Source: Streptosporangiaceae bacterium (GTDB taxonomy: Bacteria; Actinomycetota; Actinomycetes; Streptosporangiales; Streptosporangiaceae). Taken from it: a stretch of DNA of 16,791 nt. Each line of letters starts with the position of its first letter. Positions within the stretch are counted from its first letter, which is position 1. The notes below the pieces were generated by a model. The model was not told where the DNA came from. It saw only the letters and a program-made list of their open reading frames with translations, and ran no database searches. The stretch covers positions 1 through 16,791 of the forward strand of contig JAICWX010000195.1 in NCBI GenBank assembly GCA_025934635.1, read 5' to 3'. The position numbers were made by a program, and so were the translations under genes. This document shows, piece after piece, positions 1 to 7,614 of the stretch.

Positions 1-1223
1 ACGGCGCGCTCTCGGCCCGGGTGCCGCTGTCCGGCTACTCCTACCAGTGGGCCTCGCGGCTGGCCAGCCCGCACGTGGGCTGGTGGTTCGGCTGGATGTC
101 GTTCGCCTTCCTGACCATCGTCACCGTCTCGGTCGACTACGGCCTGGTCCAGGTGGCGTTCCAGCCGCTGATCGGCGAGGCCTACACGCCGACCAGCGCG
201 GCGCTGGAGACGCTGGCCGTGCTGGCCCTGCAGGCGGCGCTGATCATCACCTCGACCCGGGTCACCACCCGCCTGAACAACACCGCGGTGGCCACCGAGA
301 TCATCGGCATCGTCGGGCTCACCGTCTTGCTGCTGATCGTGGCGGCGGTCCGGTCGATGGGGCACTGGTCCAACCTCGGCGCCACCGGCGCGGTCCCGCA
401 CGCCGGCTACTACAACTGGCTCGGCCCGTTCATGCTGGCCACGCTGCTCGGGGCGTACACCATCGTGGGTTTCGAGTCGGCCAGCAACCTGGCCGAGGAG
501 ACCCACGAGCCGCACAAGGTGATCCCGCGGGCCATGCTGCGCGCGGTGCTGCTGTCCGGCGTCGTCGGGTTCGCGTTCCTGATCGTGCTGGCCTTCGCCA
601 CCAACAAGGCGGCCTACGCCAGCTCGGCGCCGGTGGCGTCCATCGTGCACGACGTGCTCGGCGGGGTGGTGGAGAAGATCTTCCTGGTCTTCGTGGTCGT
701 CTCGATCTTCGCCTGCGGCATGGTCATCATGGTGACCAACGGGCGGCTGATCTTCTCGATGGCCCGGGACCGGCGGCTGCCCGGCCACCAGCTCCTGCAC
801 CGGGTGCCACGGCCGGCCGGCGGCCCGCCGTGGGCGACGGTCCTGGCGGCGGTGCTCGGCGGCGTCATCACGCTGGCGCTGCGGACCCATACCGCGGCAC
901 TGGTCACGCTGTTCACCGCGTCCACGATCATGCCCGCGCTGCTGTACGCGGGCACGGTGCTGCTGTACGTGCTGACGTCGCGGCAGCGGCGCCGGACCGA
1001 TGGGCTGGGCGTGACACAGCGCCCGTTCGGCCGGTTCGAACTTCCGATCGTGGCGGGTGCGCTGATCTGGCTGGCCTATGAGCTGGTCGTCCTGATCGGG
1101 CCGGGCGCGTTCCGGGACGCGCAGTACTACGTGCTCGGCTCGCTTGGCCTGGGCCTGGTGTTCTACCTGGTGCAGATGGTGACCGAGCGGGACGCGATGC
1201 GCTCGGAGCCCGGTCAGGAGTGA
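1..1223 (+). CDS. APC-superfamily amino acid/amine permease (5' truncated)
   Basis: This is an inner-membrane secondary transporter of the amino acid-polyamine-organocation superfamily, cut by the left edge of the window. The reading frame is open from base 3 (GALSARVPLSGYSYQWA), so the GTG at 21 is internal and is not the start. About 407 residues are visible, with roughly nine to ten hydrophobic segments. The region GFESASNLAEETHEPHKVIPRAM (about 470-535) is the classic TM6-to-loop APC signature, with the pattern G-x-E-S...AEE...P...IPRA. Near 730-780 NGRLIFSMARDRRLPG matches the conserved loop after TM8. The sequence most resembles the amino acid/choline or GABA-type branch, but the substrate cannot be read from it. 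The stop codon overlaps the start of the next gene by 4 bp (GTGA), so the transporter probably feeds the kinase and oxidoreductases downstream. The family is secure and the substrate unknown. Confidence 0.9.
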   Translation, partial: GALSARVPLSGYSYQWASRLASPHVGWWFGWMSFAFLTIVTVSVDYGLVQVAFQPLIGEAYTPTSAALETLAVLALQAALIITSTRVTTRLNNTAVATEIIGIVGLTVLLLIVAAVRSMGHWSNLGATGAVPHAGYYNWLGPFMLATLLGAYTIVGFESASNLAEETHEPHKVIPRAMLRAVLLSGVVGFAFLIVLAFATNKAAYASSAPVASIVHDVLGGVVEKIFLVFVVVSIFACGMVIMVTNGRLIFSMARDRRLPGHQLLHRVPRPAGGPPWATVLAAVLGGVITLALRTHTAALVTLFTASTIMPALLYAGTVLLYVLTSRQRRRTDGLGVTQRPFGRFELPIVAGALIWLAYELVVLIGPGAFRDAQYYVLGSLGLGLVFYLVQMVTERDAMRSEPGQE

Positions 1224-2677
1224 ATGTTCTCGCCATCGACCAGGGCACGTCGGCGACCAAGGCGCTGCTGACCGGGCCGGGCGGGGAGGTGCTCGGCCGC
1301 GGCGAGGTGCCGGTCCGCACCCGCAGCGTGGGGTCCTCCGGGGTCGAAGCCGACCCGGAGGAGCTGTTCGGGTCGGTGGTCGCGGCCGGCCGGCAGGCGC
1401 TGGCCGCGGCGGGCGGGCCAGCGAGAGGTGCTGTCGCCCACGCGGTCGCGCTGGCCAACCAGGGCGAGACCGTGCTGGCCTGGGACCGGCGCAGCGGGCG
1501 GCCGCTGACCCCGGCGATCGTGTGGCAGGACCGCCGGTCCGCGGGCCTCTGCGCGCGCCTCGCGGACCGGGCGGCCGAGCTGGCCGGGATCAGCGGGCTG
1601 CCGCTGGACCCGTACTTCGCCGCGCCCAAGATGACCTGGCTGCGGGAGAACCTGACCGGCGACGGCGTGGTCACCACGACGGACGCCTGGCTGCTGCGCC
1701 GGCTGGGCGCGGGGTACGTGACCGACGCCGCCACCGCGTCCCGGACGATGCTGCTCGACCTGGACCGGGCCGCCTGGTCCGAGACCGCCTGCGCGGCGTT
1801 CGGACTGGACCCGGCGGCGCTGCCGGCGGTGGCGGACTGCGCCGGGGTGGTGGGCGAGACGGCCCTGTTCGGAAGCAACGCGGCCGGCGGCCCGCTGCCG
1901 GTGGCGGGGATCGCGGTGGACCAGCAGGCCGCGCTGCTGGCCGAGGGCTGCCTGGCCGCCGGCGACGCCAAGTGCACCTACGGTACCGGCGCGTTCCTGC
2001 TGGTCACGACCGGTTCCCGGGCGGCCAGGTCGGGGGCGGGGCTGTCGAGCTCGGTGGCCTGGCGGCTGGCCGGGGAGGTGACGTACTGCCTGGACGGGCA
2101 GGTGTACACGGCCGGTTCGGCGCTGCGGTGGCTGACCGAGGTAGGACTGCTGGACGGGCCGGGCTCGCTCGACGCGGCCGGCGGGAGCGTCCCGGACACC
2201 GGCGGGGTGACGTTCGTGCCCGCGCTGGCCGGGCTGGGCGCGCCGTACTGGGCGCCGGACGCCCGCGGCACGCTGTCCGGGCTGCACCTGGGCAGCACCC
2301 GCGGGCACATCGCGCGGGCCGTGGCCGAGGGCATCGCGGCGTCGGTCGCGGTGCTGGCGGCGGCGGCCGTGGCCGACCTCGGGCGGCCGCTCAGCGCGCT
2401 GCGGGTGGACGGCGGGCTGACCAGGTCGCGGCTGCTCATGCAGGCCCAGGCCGACCTGCTGCAGGTACCGGTGCTGGTCTGCCGGTCGCCGGACGCCACC
2501 GCGCTGGGCGTGGCCGCGCTGGCCCGGCTGGGCACCGGGGAAGCGGCCAGCGCCGCTGAGGCGGCGGGAACGGTCGAGGTGGAAAGGACCGTGGACCCGT
2601 CGGTCAGCGGGGACGAGGCAGCCGAACGAATGGCGCTTTTCCGGGCCGCCGTCGACCGCGCGCTGGCCCGGCGATGA
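1220..2677 (+). CDS. FGGY-family carbohydrate kinase, glycerol kinase-like
   Basis: This is a cytoplasmic ATP-dependent kinase of 485 residues, close to the roughly 500 usual for GlpK. The N-terminal phosphate-binding motif DQGTSATKA begins at residue 7. Further GlpK landmarks are AIVWQDRR (about 99-106), LDPYFAAPK (129-137), AVDQQAALLAEG with probable catalytic base Asp234, KCTYGTGAFL (251-260), LGAPYWAPDARG, and RVDGG followed by LMQAQADLLQVPV near the C terminus. One difference matters. In E. coli GlpK, Arg83-Glu84 of NQRET bind glycerol, whereas this protein reads NQGET (residues 80-84), so the arginine is a glycine. That makes a substrate other than glycerol plausible, though glycerol is not excluded. 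GTG at 1220 is chosen because the protein then starts right at the conserved MNVLAIDQGT core, with GGAG 11 bases upstream. It overlaps both neighbours by 4 bp, consistent with translational coupling. Confidence 0.9.
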   Translation: MNVLAIDQGTSATKALLTGPGGEVLGRGEVPVRTRSVGSSGVEADPEELFGSVVAAGRQALAAAGGPARGAVAHAVALANQGETVLAWDRRSGRPLTPAIVWQDRRSAGLCARLADRAAELAGISGLPLDPYFAAPKMTWLRENLTGDGVVTTTDAWLLRRLGAGYVTDAATASRTMLLDLDRAAWSETACAAFGLDPAALPAVADCAGVVGETALFGSNAAGGPLPVAGIAVDQQAALLAEGCLAAGDAKCTYGTGAFLLVTTGSRAARSGAGLSSSVAWRLAGEVTYCLDGQVYTAGSALRWLTEVGLLDGPGSLDAAGGSVPDTGGVTFVPALAGLGAPYWAPDARGTLSGLHLGSTRGHIARAVAEGIAASVAVLAAAAVADLGRPLSALRVDGGLTRSRLLMQAQADLLQVPVLVCRSPDATALGVAALARLGTGEAASAAEAAGTVEVERTVDPSVSGDEAAERMALFRAAVDRALARR

Positions 2678-4125
2678 CGCGCGCCCCGGCCGATGTGGTC
2701 ATCATCGGGGCCGGCGTGGTCGGCACCGCGATCGCCCGGACGCTGGCCCGGTACGCGCTCGACATCGTGCTCCTGGACGCGGCGCCCGACGTCGGCACCG
2801 GGACGTCCAAGGCGAACACCGCCATCTTGCACACCGGGTTCGACGCCAAGCCGGGCAGCCTGGAGAGCCGGCTGCTGCGCCAGGGCAGCGCGCTGCTGCG
2901 CTCCTACGCCGCGCAGGCGGGAATCCCGGCCGAGCGCACCGGCGCGCTGCTGGTCGCCTGGACGGCGGAGCAGCTGGCGGCGCTGCCCGGCATCGAGGCG
3001 AACGCCCGGGCCAACGGGTACCAGGCCATCCGGCCGGTGCGGGCCGGGGAGCTCTACGCCCGGGAGCCCGGCCTGGGGCCGGGGGCGGCCGGGGCGCTGG
3101 AGATCCCGGACGAGAGCATCATCTGCCCGTGGACCACGCCGCTGGCCTTTGCCACCGAGGCGGTGGCGGCGGGTGTCACGTTGCTGCTAGCTGCCCAGGT
3201 CCTGCGGGTCTCGCCGGTCGACGGCCTGCATGAGCTGGTGACGGCGCGCGGCCGGGTGCGAGCCCGGTGGGTGGTCAACGCGGCCGGGCTCGGCAGTGAC
3301 GTGATCGACGCGATGTTCGGCGGGGGCGGGTTCACGATCACGCCGCGGCGGGGCGAGCTCATCGTGTTCGACAAGCTGGCCCGGCCGCTGCTGCGCTCGG
3401 TGCTGCTGCCGGTGCCGACCGCGCGGACCAAGGGGGTGCTGGTCGCGCCCACGGTCTACGGGAACGTGCTGCTCGGCCCGACGGCGCAGGACGTCCCCGA
3501 CCGGGCCGACGTGGCCACCACGGCGGCCGGGCTGCGGTCGCTGCTCGCGGCCGGGCGGCGGATCCTGCCCGGGCTGGCCGGCGAGGAGGTCACCGCGACC
3601 TACGCCGGGCTGCGGGCCGCCACCGAGCACGCGGACTACCAGGTCTACGCCGACGGCGGGCGCCGGTACGCGTGCGCGGGCGGCATCCGCTCGACCGGGC
3701 TCTCCGCCTCGCTGGGCATCGCCGAGCACGTCGCGGGCCTGCTCGGCGAGGCCGGGCTGCCGCTGCCGCCGCGGCCCGGGTACCCGGCCGCGCCGCCGGT
3801 CATGCCGTACATCGGGGAGGCGGGGGGGCGGCCGTACCAGGACGCGGGACTTATCGCGGCCGACCCGGCCTACGGCGAGATCGTCTGCCACTGCGAGCGG
3901 GTCAGCCGCGGCGAGATCAGGGACGCGCTGGCCAGCCCGGTGCCGCCCGCGGACCCGGGCGGCCTGGCGCGCCGGACGCGCGCGGGCAACGGGCGCTGCC
4001 AGGGGTTCTACTGCGCGGCGGCGGTGGCGCGGCTGATGGAGAAGGCGGGGCTGGCGGGGGCACCCGGGCCGGCCGCCGGCGTTCCGGCGGAGACGCCGGG
4101 ACCCGCGGAGGTCCGGCCGCGGTGA
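2674..4125 (+). CDS. FAD-dependent oxidoreductase with C-terminal BFD [2Fe-2S] domain (GlpA/LhgO-like)
   Basis: This is a 483-residue flavoprotein of the DAO/glycerol-3-phosphate dehydrogenase superfamily. The N-terminal dinucleotide-binding fold carries GAGVVG at residues 12-17. It is followed by TSKANTAILHTGFDAKPG (about 44-61), a FAD/substrate segment typical of GlpA- and L-2-hydroxyglutarate-oxidase-like proteins. A BFD-like domain near the C terminus has four cysteines in the expected pattern: C405 and C407 (CHC), then C442 and C447 (GRCQGFYC). This predicts a [2Fe-2S] cluster as in E. coli GlpA. The reaction is probably oxidation of a hydroxyl group of the product of the preceding kinase, with electrons passed to the next flavoprotein or the respiratory chain; this part is inference. 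The start overlaps the kinase stop (ATGA) and the stop overlaps the next start (GTGA). The last roughly 30 residues are Pro/Ala/Gly-rich and probably disordered. The exact substrate is unknown. Confidence 0.88.
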   Translation: MTRAPADVVIIGAGVVGTAIARTLARYALDIVLLDAAPDVGTGTSKANTAILHTGFDAKPGSLESRLLRQGSALLRSYAAQAGIPAERTGALLVAWTAEQLAALPGIEANARANGYQAIRPVRAGELYAREPGLGPGAAGALEIPDESIICPWTTPLAFATEAVAAGVTLLLAAQVLRVSPVDGLHELVTARGRVRARWVVNAAGLGSDVIDAMFGGGGFTITPRRGELIVFDKLARPLLRSVLLPVPTARTKGVLVAPTVYGNVLLGPTAQDVPDRADVATTAAGLRSLLAAGRRILPGLAGEEVTATYAGLRAATEHADYQVYADGGRRYACAGGIRSTGLSASLGIAEHVAGLLGEAGLPLPPRPGYPAAPPVMPYIGEAGGRPYQDAGLIAADPAYGEIVCHCERVSRGEIRDALASPVPPADPGGLARRTRAGNGRCQGFYCAAAVARLMEKAGLAGAPGPAAGVPAETPGPAEVRPR

Positions 4126-5378
4126 GCACGGACGTGGCGGTGATGGTCGTGGGCGGCGGGCCGGCCGGGTTGTCGGCGGCGTGCGAGCTGAGGCGGCTCG
4201 GGGTGGGCCCGGTGCTGGTGGCGGACCGGGAGGCGGCGGCCGGCGGGGTACCGCGGCACAGCGCCCACACCGGGTACGGGCTACGGGACCTGCACCGGGT
4301 CATGACGGGGCCGTCGTACGCACGGGCGCTGGCCGAGGCGGCGCAGGCGGCGGGGGCGCGGGTGCGCGCGGGGACGACGGTGACGAGCCTGGCCTGCGGT
4401 CCTGCTCGTCACGAGGTCACGCTGACCAGCGGCGGCGGGATCGAGACGGTGCGGGCGGCGGCGGTGCTGCTGGCGACCGGGTGCCGGGAGCGGCCGCGGG
4501 CGGCCCGGCTGGTGCCCGGCGACCGCCCAGCCGGGGTGATGACCACCGGTGAGCTGCAGCAACGGGTCTACCTGGACAGGGAGCGGCTGGCCGGGCGGGC
4601 CCTGGTGATCGGGGCCGAGCACGTCTCGTTCTCGGCCGCGCTGACGCTGGAGCACGCCGGGGCGGACGTGGTCGCGCTGGTCACCGGGCACGCGCGGCAG
4701 CAGAGCTACGCCGCGTTCCGGCTCGGGGCGGCGGTGCGGTGGCGGATCCCGGTATGGACCGGCTCGGTGGTGTCGCGGATCGCCGGGCGCGGGCGGCTCG
4801 AGGGGGTCGAGGTGACGGACGCGCGGACCGGGGCGGTGCGGTCCGTGCCGTGCGAGACGGTGGTGTTCACCGGCGACTGGATCCCCGACCACGAGCTGGC
4901 GCGCCGGACCGGGCTGGCGCTCGATCCGGGCACCCGCGGCCCGGCGGTGGACACCACGCTGGCCACGTCGGCCCCGGGCGTGTTCGCGGCCGGCAACCTG
5001 GTGCACGCGGCCGAGACCGCGGACATCGCCGCGCTGTCCGGGCGGCACGCGGCGCGGCAGATCGCTGCGCTACTCAACGGCGGGTTCCTGACCGGGGAAC
5101 CGGCCCGGGACCGGGTCCCGGTGCTGGTGGAGCCGCCGCTGCGGTGGATCTCGCCGAACCTGATCGGGTCGGCGGCCGCTCCCCCGCTGGGCCGTTTCGT
5201 GCTGCGCAGCCGCGAGTTCCGGCGGGGGAAGCGGCTGGAGGCGTGGCAGGACGGCCGGCTGCTGGCCAGGTCGCGCCCGGTCCGGCTGATCCCGGAACGG
5301 CCGGCCCATTTCAGCGGCGACTGGCTGCACCTGGTCGACCCGGCGGGCGGGCCGGTGCGCGTCATCACCGGGTCTTGA
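4122..5378 (+). CDS. NAD(P)/FAD-dependent oxidoreductase, partner flavoprotein
   Basis: This 418-residue protein belongs to the pyridine nucleotide-disulfide oxidoreductase superfamily. It resembles the A/alpha subunits of opine, hydrogen cyanide synthase (HcnB) and GlpB-like flavoprotein complexes. Visible motifs are GGGPAG (11-16) for FAD, GGVPRH (about 41-46), ATGCRERPR, and GVFAAGNLVHAAETAD in the C-terminal FAD-binding region. The second Rossmann motif is degenerate: VIGAEHVSFSA stands where GxGxxG would be expected. No redox-active CxxC pair of the thioredoxin-reductase type is present. The frame stays open upstream to 3672, but that stretch is out of frame with the preceding gene and codes for nothing recognisable. 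GTG at 4122 puts the FAD motif at the N terminus, has GGAGG ten bases upstream, and overlaps the previous stop by 4 bp. It probably forms an electron-transfer complex with the BFD-containing flavoprotein. The substrate is unassigned. Confidence 0.87.
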   Translation: MSTDVAVMVVGGGPAGLSAACELRRLGVGPVLVADREAAAGGVPRHSAHTGYGLRDLHRVMTGPSYARALAEAAQAAGARVRAGTTVTSLACGPARHEVTLTSGGGIETVRAAAVLLATGCRERPRAARLVPGDRPAGVMTTGELQQRVYLDRERLAGRALVIGAEHVSFSAALTLEHAGADVVALVTGHARQQSYAAFRLGAAVRWRIPVWTGSVVSRIAGRGRLEGVEVTDARTGAVRSVPCETVVFTGDWIPDHELARRTGLALDPGTRGPAVDTTLATSAPGVFAAGNLVHAAETADIAALSGRHAARQIAALLNGGFLTGEPARDRVPVLVEPPLRWISPNLIGSAAAPPLGRFVLRSREFRRGKRLEAWQDGRLLARSRPVRLIPERPAHFSGDWLHLVDPAGGPVRVITGS

Positions 5379-5404
5379 CAAGCTTCTGCGGGTGAGGTTA
5401 GGTA
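5375..5404 (+). promoter_or_regulatory. Putative promoter of the efeUOB operon
   Basis: A perfect TTGACA (5375-5380) overlaps the stop codon of the preceding oxidoreductase gene. It is followed after 18 bp by TAGGTA (5399-5404), an acceptable actinobacterial -10 hexamer. The -10 lies inside the iron box at 5398-5416, so a repressor bound there would block RNA polymerase. The hexamers are seen directly; promoter activity is inferred. Confidence 0.6.
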
Positions 5405-5416
5405 AGGCTAACCTAA
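5398..5416. promoter_or_regulatory. IdeR/DtxR/DmdR-type iron box
   Basis: The 19-bp site TTAGGTAAGGCTAACCTAA matches the IdeR/DtxR-family operator consensus TTAGGTTAGGCTAACCTAA at 18 of 19 positions. It is a palindrome with one mismatched pair. It sits 48 bp before the chosen efeU start and overlaps the predicted -10 hexamer. Known regulators of this family bind such sites when loaded with Fe(II), so the operon is expected to be repressed in iron-replete cells and induced on starvation. The placement ahead of iron-uptake genes makes a chance match very unlikely. Confidence 0.92.
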
Positions 5417-5450
5417 AAGGGCGTGAGACCTGCACGCGAGCCGATGCGGA

Positions 5451-5457
5451 AGAGGGG
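5451..5457 (+). promoter_or_regulatory. Ribosome binding site deciding the efeU start
   Basis: AGAGGGG lies seven bases before the GTG at 5465. The in-frame alternatives at 5423 (GTG) and 5444 (ATG) have weaker purine tracts upstream and would add a short charged N-terminal extension before the hydrophobic helix. This favours initiation at 5465. Confidence 0.55.
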
Positions 5458-5464
5458 TCTACTG

Positions 5465-6334
5465 GTGCTGCCCACGTTCGTGATCGGACTGCGGGAAGGC
5501 CTTGAGGCAGCCCTGATCGTCGGGATCATCGCCGCCTTCCTGGGTCAGCAGGGCCGCCAGGACGCGCTCCGCCAGGTCTGGATCGGCACGGCCGCGGCGG
5601 TCGCGATCTGCATCGGCGTGGCCATCGCGCTGCAGATCATTTCCTCGGACCTGCCCCAGCGGCAGCAGGAGGGACTCGAGACCGTCGTCGGGGCCCTGGC
5701 CATCTGCATGGTCACCTACATGATCGTCTTCATGCGCAAGCACGCCCGCAGCATGAAGAAGGACCTCCAGGGCGCGGCCGCCTCGGCGCTGGCCCAGGGG
5801 TCCAGCCGGGCACTGGTGATGATGGCGTTCCTGGCCGTGCTGCGGGAGGGCTTCGAGACGGCCGTCTTCCTGCTGGCCACGTTCCACGCCTCCGGCGACG
5901 CTTCCACGTCCTGGCTGGGCGCGGTGCTCGGGATCGTGCTGGCCACCGCGATCGGCTACGGCATCTACAAGGGCGGCGTGAAGCTCAACCTGGCGAAGTT
6001 CTTCAAGGTCACCGGCCTGGTGCTGGTGGTGGTGGCCGCGGGCCTGGTGATGACCGCCTTCCACACCGCCTACGAGGCGGGCTGGCTCACCGTCGGCCAG
6101 GCGCAGGCCTTCGACCTGTCCTGGCTGGTCCGGCCGGGCACGCCGGTGTCGTCGCTGCTCACCGGGGTGCTGGGCATCCAGCCGTTCCCGGTGTGGATCG
6201 AGGTCATCGCGTGGCTCGCCTACCTGGTGCCGATGCTGCTCCTGGTGGCCTGGCCTGCTGGCCGGCCGAAGCCGCGTCCGGCCGCCGCCACCTCCGCGCC
6301 CGCCACCGCCGTCGGCCAGCCCGCGCAGCAGTAA
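5465..6334 (+). CDS. efeU: EfeU, iron permease (FTR1/ILT family)
   Basis: This is the membrane permease of the EfeUOB iron transporter, which moves iron across the cytoplasmic membrane. With the GTG start at 5465 the protein has 289 residues and begins LPTFVIGLREGLEAALIVG, the usual EfeU N terminus. Two REXXE iron-binding motifs are present: REGLE at residues 10-14 in the first helix and REGFE at 127-131 in the fourth. A related QEGLE occurs between them. About seven hydrophobic segments are visible, followed by a Pro/Ala-rich cytoplasmic-type tail. GTG 5423 and ATG 5444 are in-frame alternatives that would give 303 or 296 residues. It is the first gene of the operon, under the iron box at 5398, and is followed by efeO after 74 bp of pyrimidine-rich DNA with no terminator visible. 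Confidence 0.93.
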   Translation: MLPTFVIGLREGLEAALIVGIIAAFLGQQGRQDALRQVWIGTAAAVAICIGVAIALQIISSDLPQRQQEGLETVVGALAICMVTYMIVFMRKHARSMKKDLQGAAASALAQGSSRALVMMAFLAVLREGFETAVFLLATFHASGDASTSWLGAVLGIVLATAIGYGIYKGGVKLNLAKFFKVTGLVLVVVAAGLVMTAFHTAYEAGWLTVGQAQAFDLSWLVRPGTPVSSLLTGVLGIQPFPVWIEVIAWLAYLVPMLLLVAWPAGRPKPRPAAATSAPATAVGQPAQQ

Positions 6335-6408
6335 CAGCGTCTTTCCCTCCCTCCCGGTCCCTGTCGCCAGTCAAGCCTTGTCCAAACCAGTGTGAGGAGT
6401 CCTCGATC

Positions 6409-7614
6409 GTGAGCAATGACGGTAGGCGGTGGAGACGCCGCGGCGCGGCGGCGGCGATAGTCGCCGCGAGCCTCGCCCTCGTGGCGTCGGGATGCTCAAG
6501 CTCGGGCTCCGGTTCAAGCTCGAAGGGAACGACCGGGGCGGCCGCCGCGGCCGGGGACAAGTCGAGCACGGTCAAGATCGAGCTGACGTCGCAGGGCTGC
6601 GAGCCCAAGCCGGCCAGCGTGCCCACCGGGGCGGTCGAATTCGACATCACCAACTCGGGTGCCGGCTCGGTGTCCGAGGCCGAGCTGCGCACCAGCGACA
6701 AGGCCCACATCCTGGGCGAGCAGGAGAACCTCACGCCGGGCCTGTCCGGCGGCTTCTCGCTGACCATCCGGCCGGGCACCTACAAGATCAACTGTCCCGG
6801 CGCCTCGCAGCCGGACTGGACGTTCACGGTCACCGGGACGGCGGCGGGCCCTGCCTGGCAGAACAACCCGCAGCTCACCTCGGCCGTGCAGGGCTACTCC
6901 GCTTACGTCAAGCAGAACACCGCCGACCTGGTCACCCAGACGCAGGCGTTCTGCAAGGCGATCAGCTCGGGCAACATGAACCAGGCCAAGCAGCGCTACA
7001 CGCCGGCCCGGATGCCGTACGAGAAAATCGAGCCGGTGGCCGAGGTCTGGGGCAGCCTGGACACCAGCATCGACGGCCGCTGGGAGAACCCGGTCACGGT
7101 GAAGTCCCAGTTCACCGGCTTCCACCGGATCGAGCAGATGCTCTGGCAGGACAAGAGCCTGAACGGCGCCGCGGCGATGTGCTCGGGGCTGGTCAAGAAC
7201 GAGCAGCAGCTGCTGACCCTGGTGAGCAGCGCCCAGTACAACCCGCTGGAGATGGCCAGCGGGGCCACCGACCTGATCAACGAGGCGGGCACCAACAAGA
7301 TCAGCGGCGAGGAGGAGCGGTACTCCAACACCGACCTGCCCGTCTTCGAGGCCAACGTCCAGGCTTCCATGCAGGTCATCGACCTGCTGTCGCCCTACCT
7401 GCAGGCCAAGGCGGCCAGCACGGTCTCGTTGATCAAGCAGCGGCACGACGCGGTGGAGAGCCTGCTGGTGAAGTACAAGGCCACGCCCGGCTACGAGAAC
7501 ACCGGGTACGTGGACTACAGCACCGTCACCAAGGCCGGCCGCAAGCAGCTCTCGGCCGCGGTGAACGCCCTGGCCGAGGCCATGTCGAAGGTGTCCTCGG
7601 AGGTGAGCGCTTGA
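6409..7614 (+). CDS. efeO: EfeO, iron-binding cupredoxin/M75 lipoprotein
   Basis: This is the extracytoplasmic iron-binding component of EfeUOB, thought to deliver iron to EfeU. The GTG start at 6409 has GAGGAG nine bases upstream and gives 401 residues. The N terminus is an Arg-rich lipoprotein signal peptide with the lipobox ASGC and predicted lipidated Cys29, followed by a Ser/Gly linker. Residues of about 50-145 form the EfeO cupredoxin-like domain, with QGCEPKPASVPTG, EFDITNSG and a conserved YKINCPG. The rest, about 150-401, is the M75/imelysin-like helical domain, carrying its metal-binding HXXE motif as HRIEQ (His239, Glu242). Both domains of the long EfeO type are therefore present. 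The reading frame is open upstream to 6193, but that part overlaps efeU and is not translated as EfeO. Its stop overlaps the efeB start by one base (TGATG), indicating coupled translation. Confidence 0.94.
   Translation: MSNDGRRWRRRGAAAAIVAASLALVASGCSSSGSGSSSKGTTGAAAAAGDKSSTVKIELTSQGCEPKPASVPTGAVEFDITNSGAGSVSEAELRTSDKAHILGEQENLTPGLSGGFSLTIRPGTYKINCPGASQPDWTFTVTGTAAGPAWQNNPQLTSAVQGYSAYVKQNTADLVTQTQAFCKAISSGNMNQAKQRYTPARMPYEKIEPVAEVWGSLDTSIDGRWENPVTVKSQFTGFHRIEQMLWQDKSLNGAAAMCSGLVKNEQQLLTLVSSAQYNPLEMASGATDLINEAGTNKISGEEERYSNTDLPVFEANVQASMQVIDLLSPYLQAKAASTVSLIKQRHDAVESLLVKYKATPGYENTGYVDYSTVTKAGRKQLSAAVNALAEAMSKVSSEVSA

Noticed and set aside
928..2308. Long minus-strand frames opposite the permease and kinase genes.
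   Set aside because: The products are low-complexity Arg/Pro/Ala/Ser or Gly/Gln-rich strings with no motif, while the plus strand carries well-conserved families.
3672..4121. A 150-codon N-terminal extension of the second flavoprotein gene.
   Set aside because: It overlaps the conserved BFD domain of the previous gene in another frame and codes for Arg/Gly/Ala repeats. The FAD motif begins just after GTG 4122.
6193..6408. A longer start for EfeO inside efeU.
   Set aside because: The added residues have no signal-peptide character, whereas GTG 6409 has a good ribosome binding site and gives a proper lipoprotein signal.
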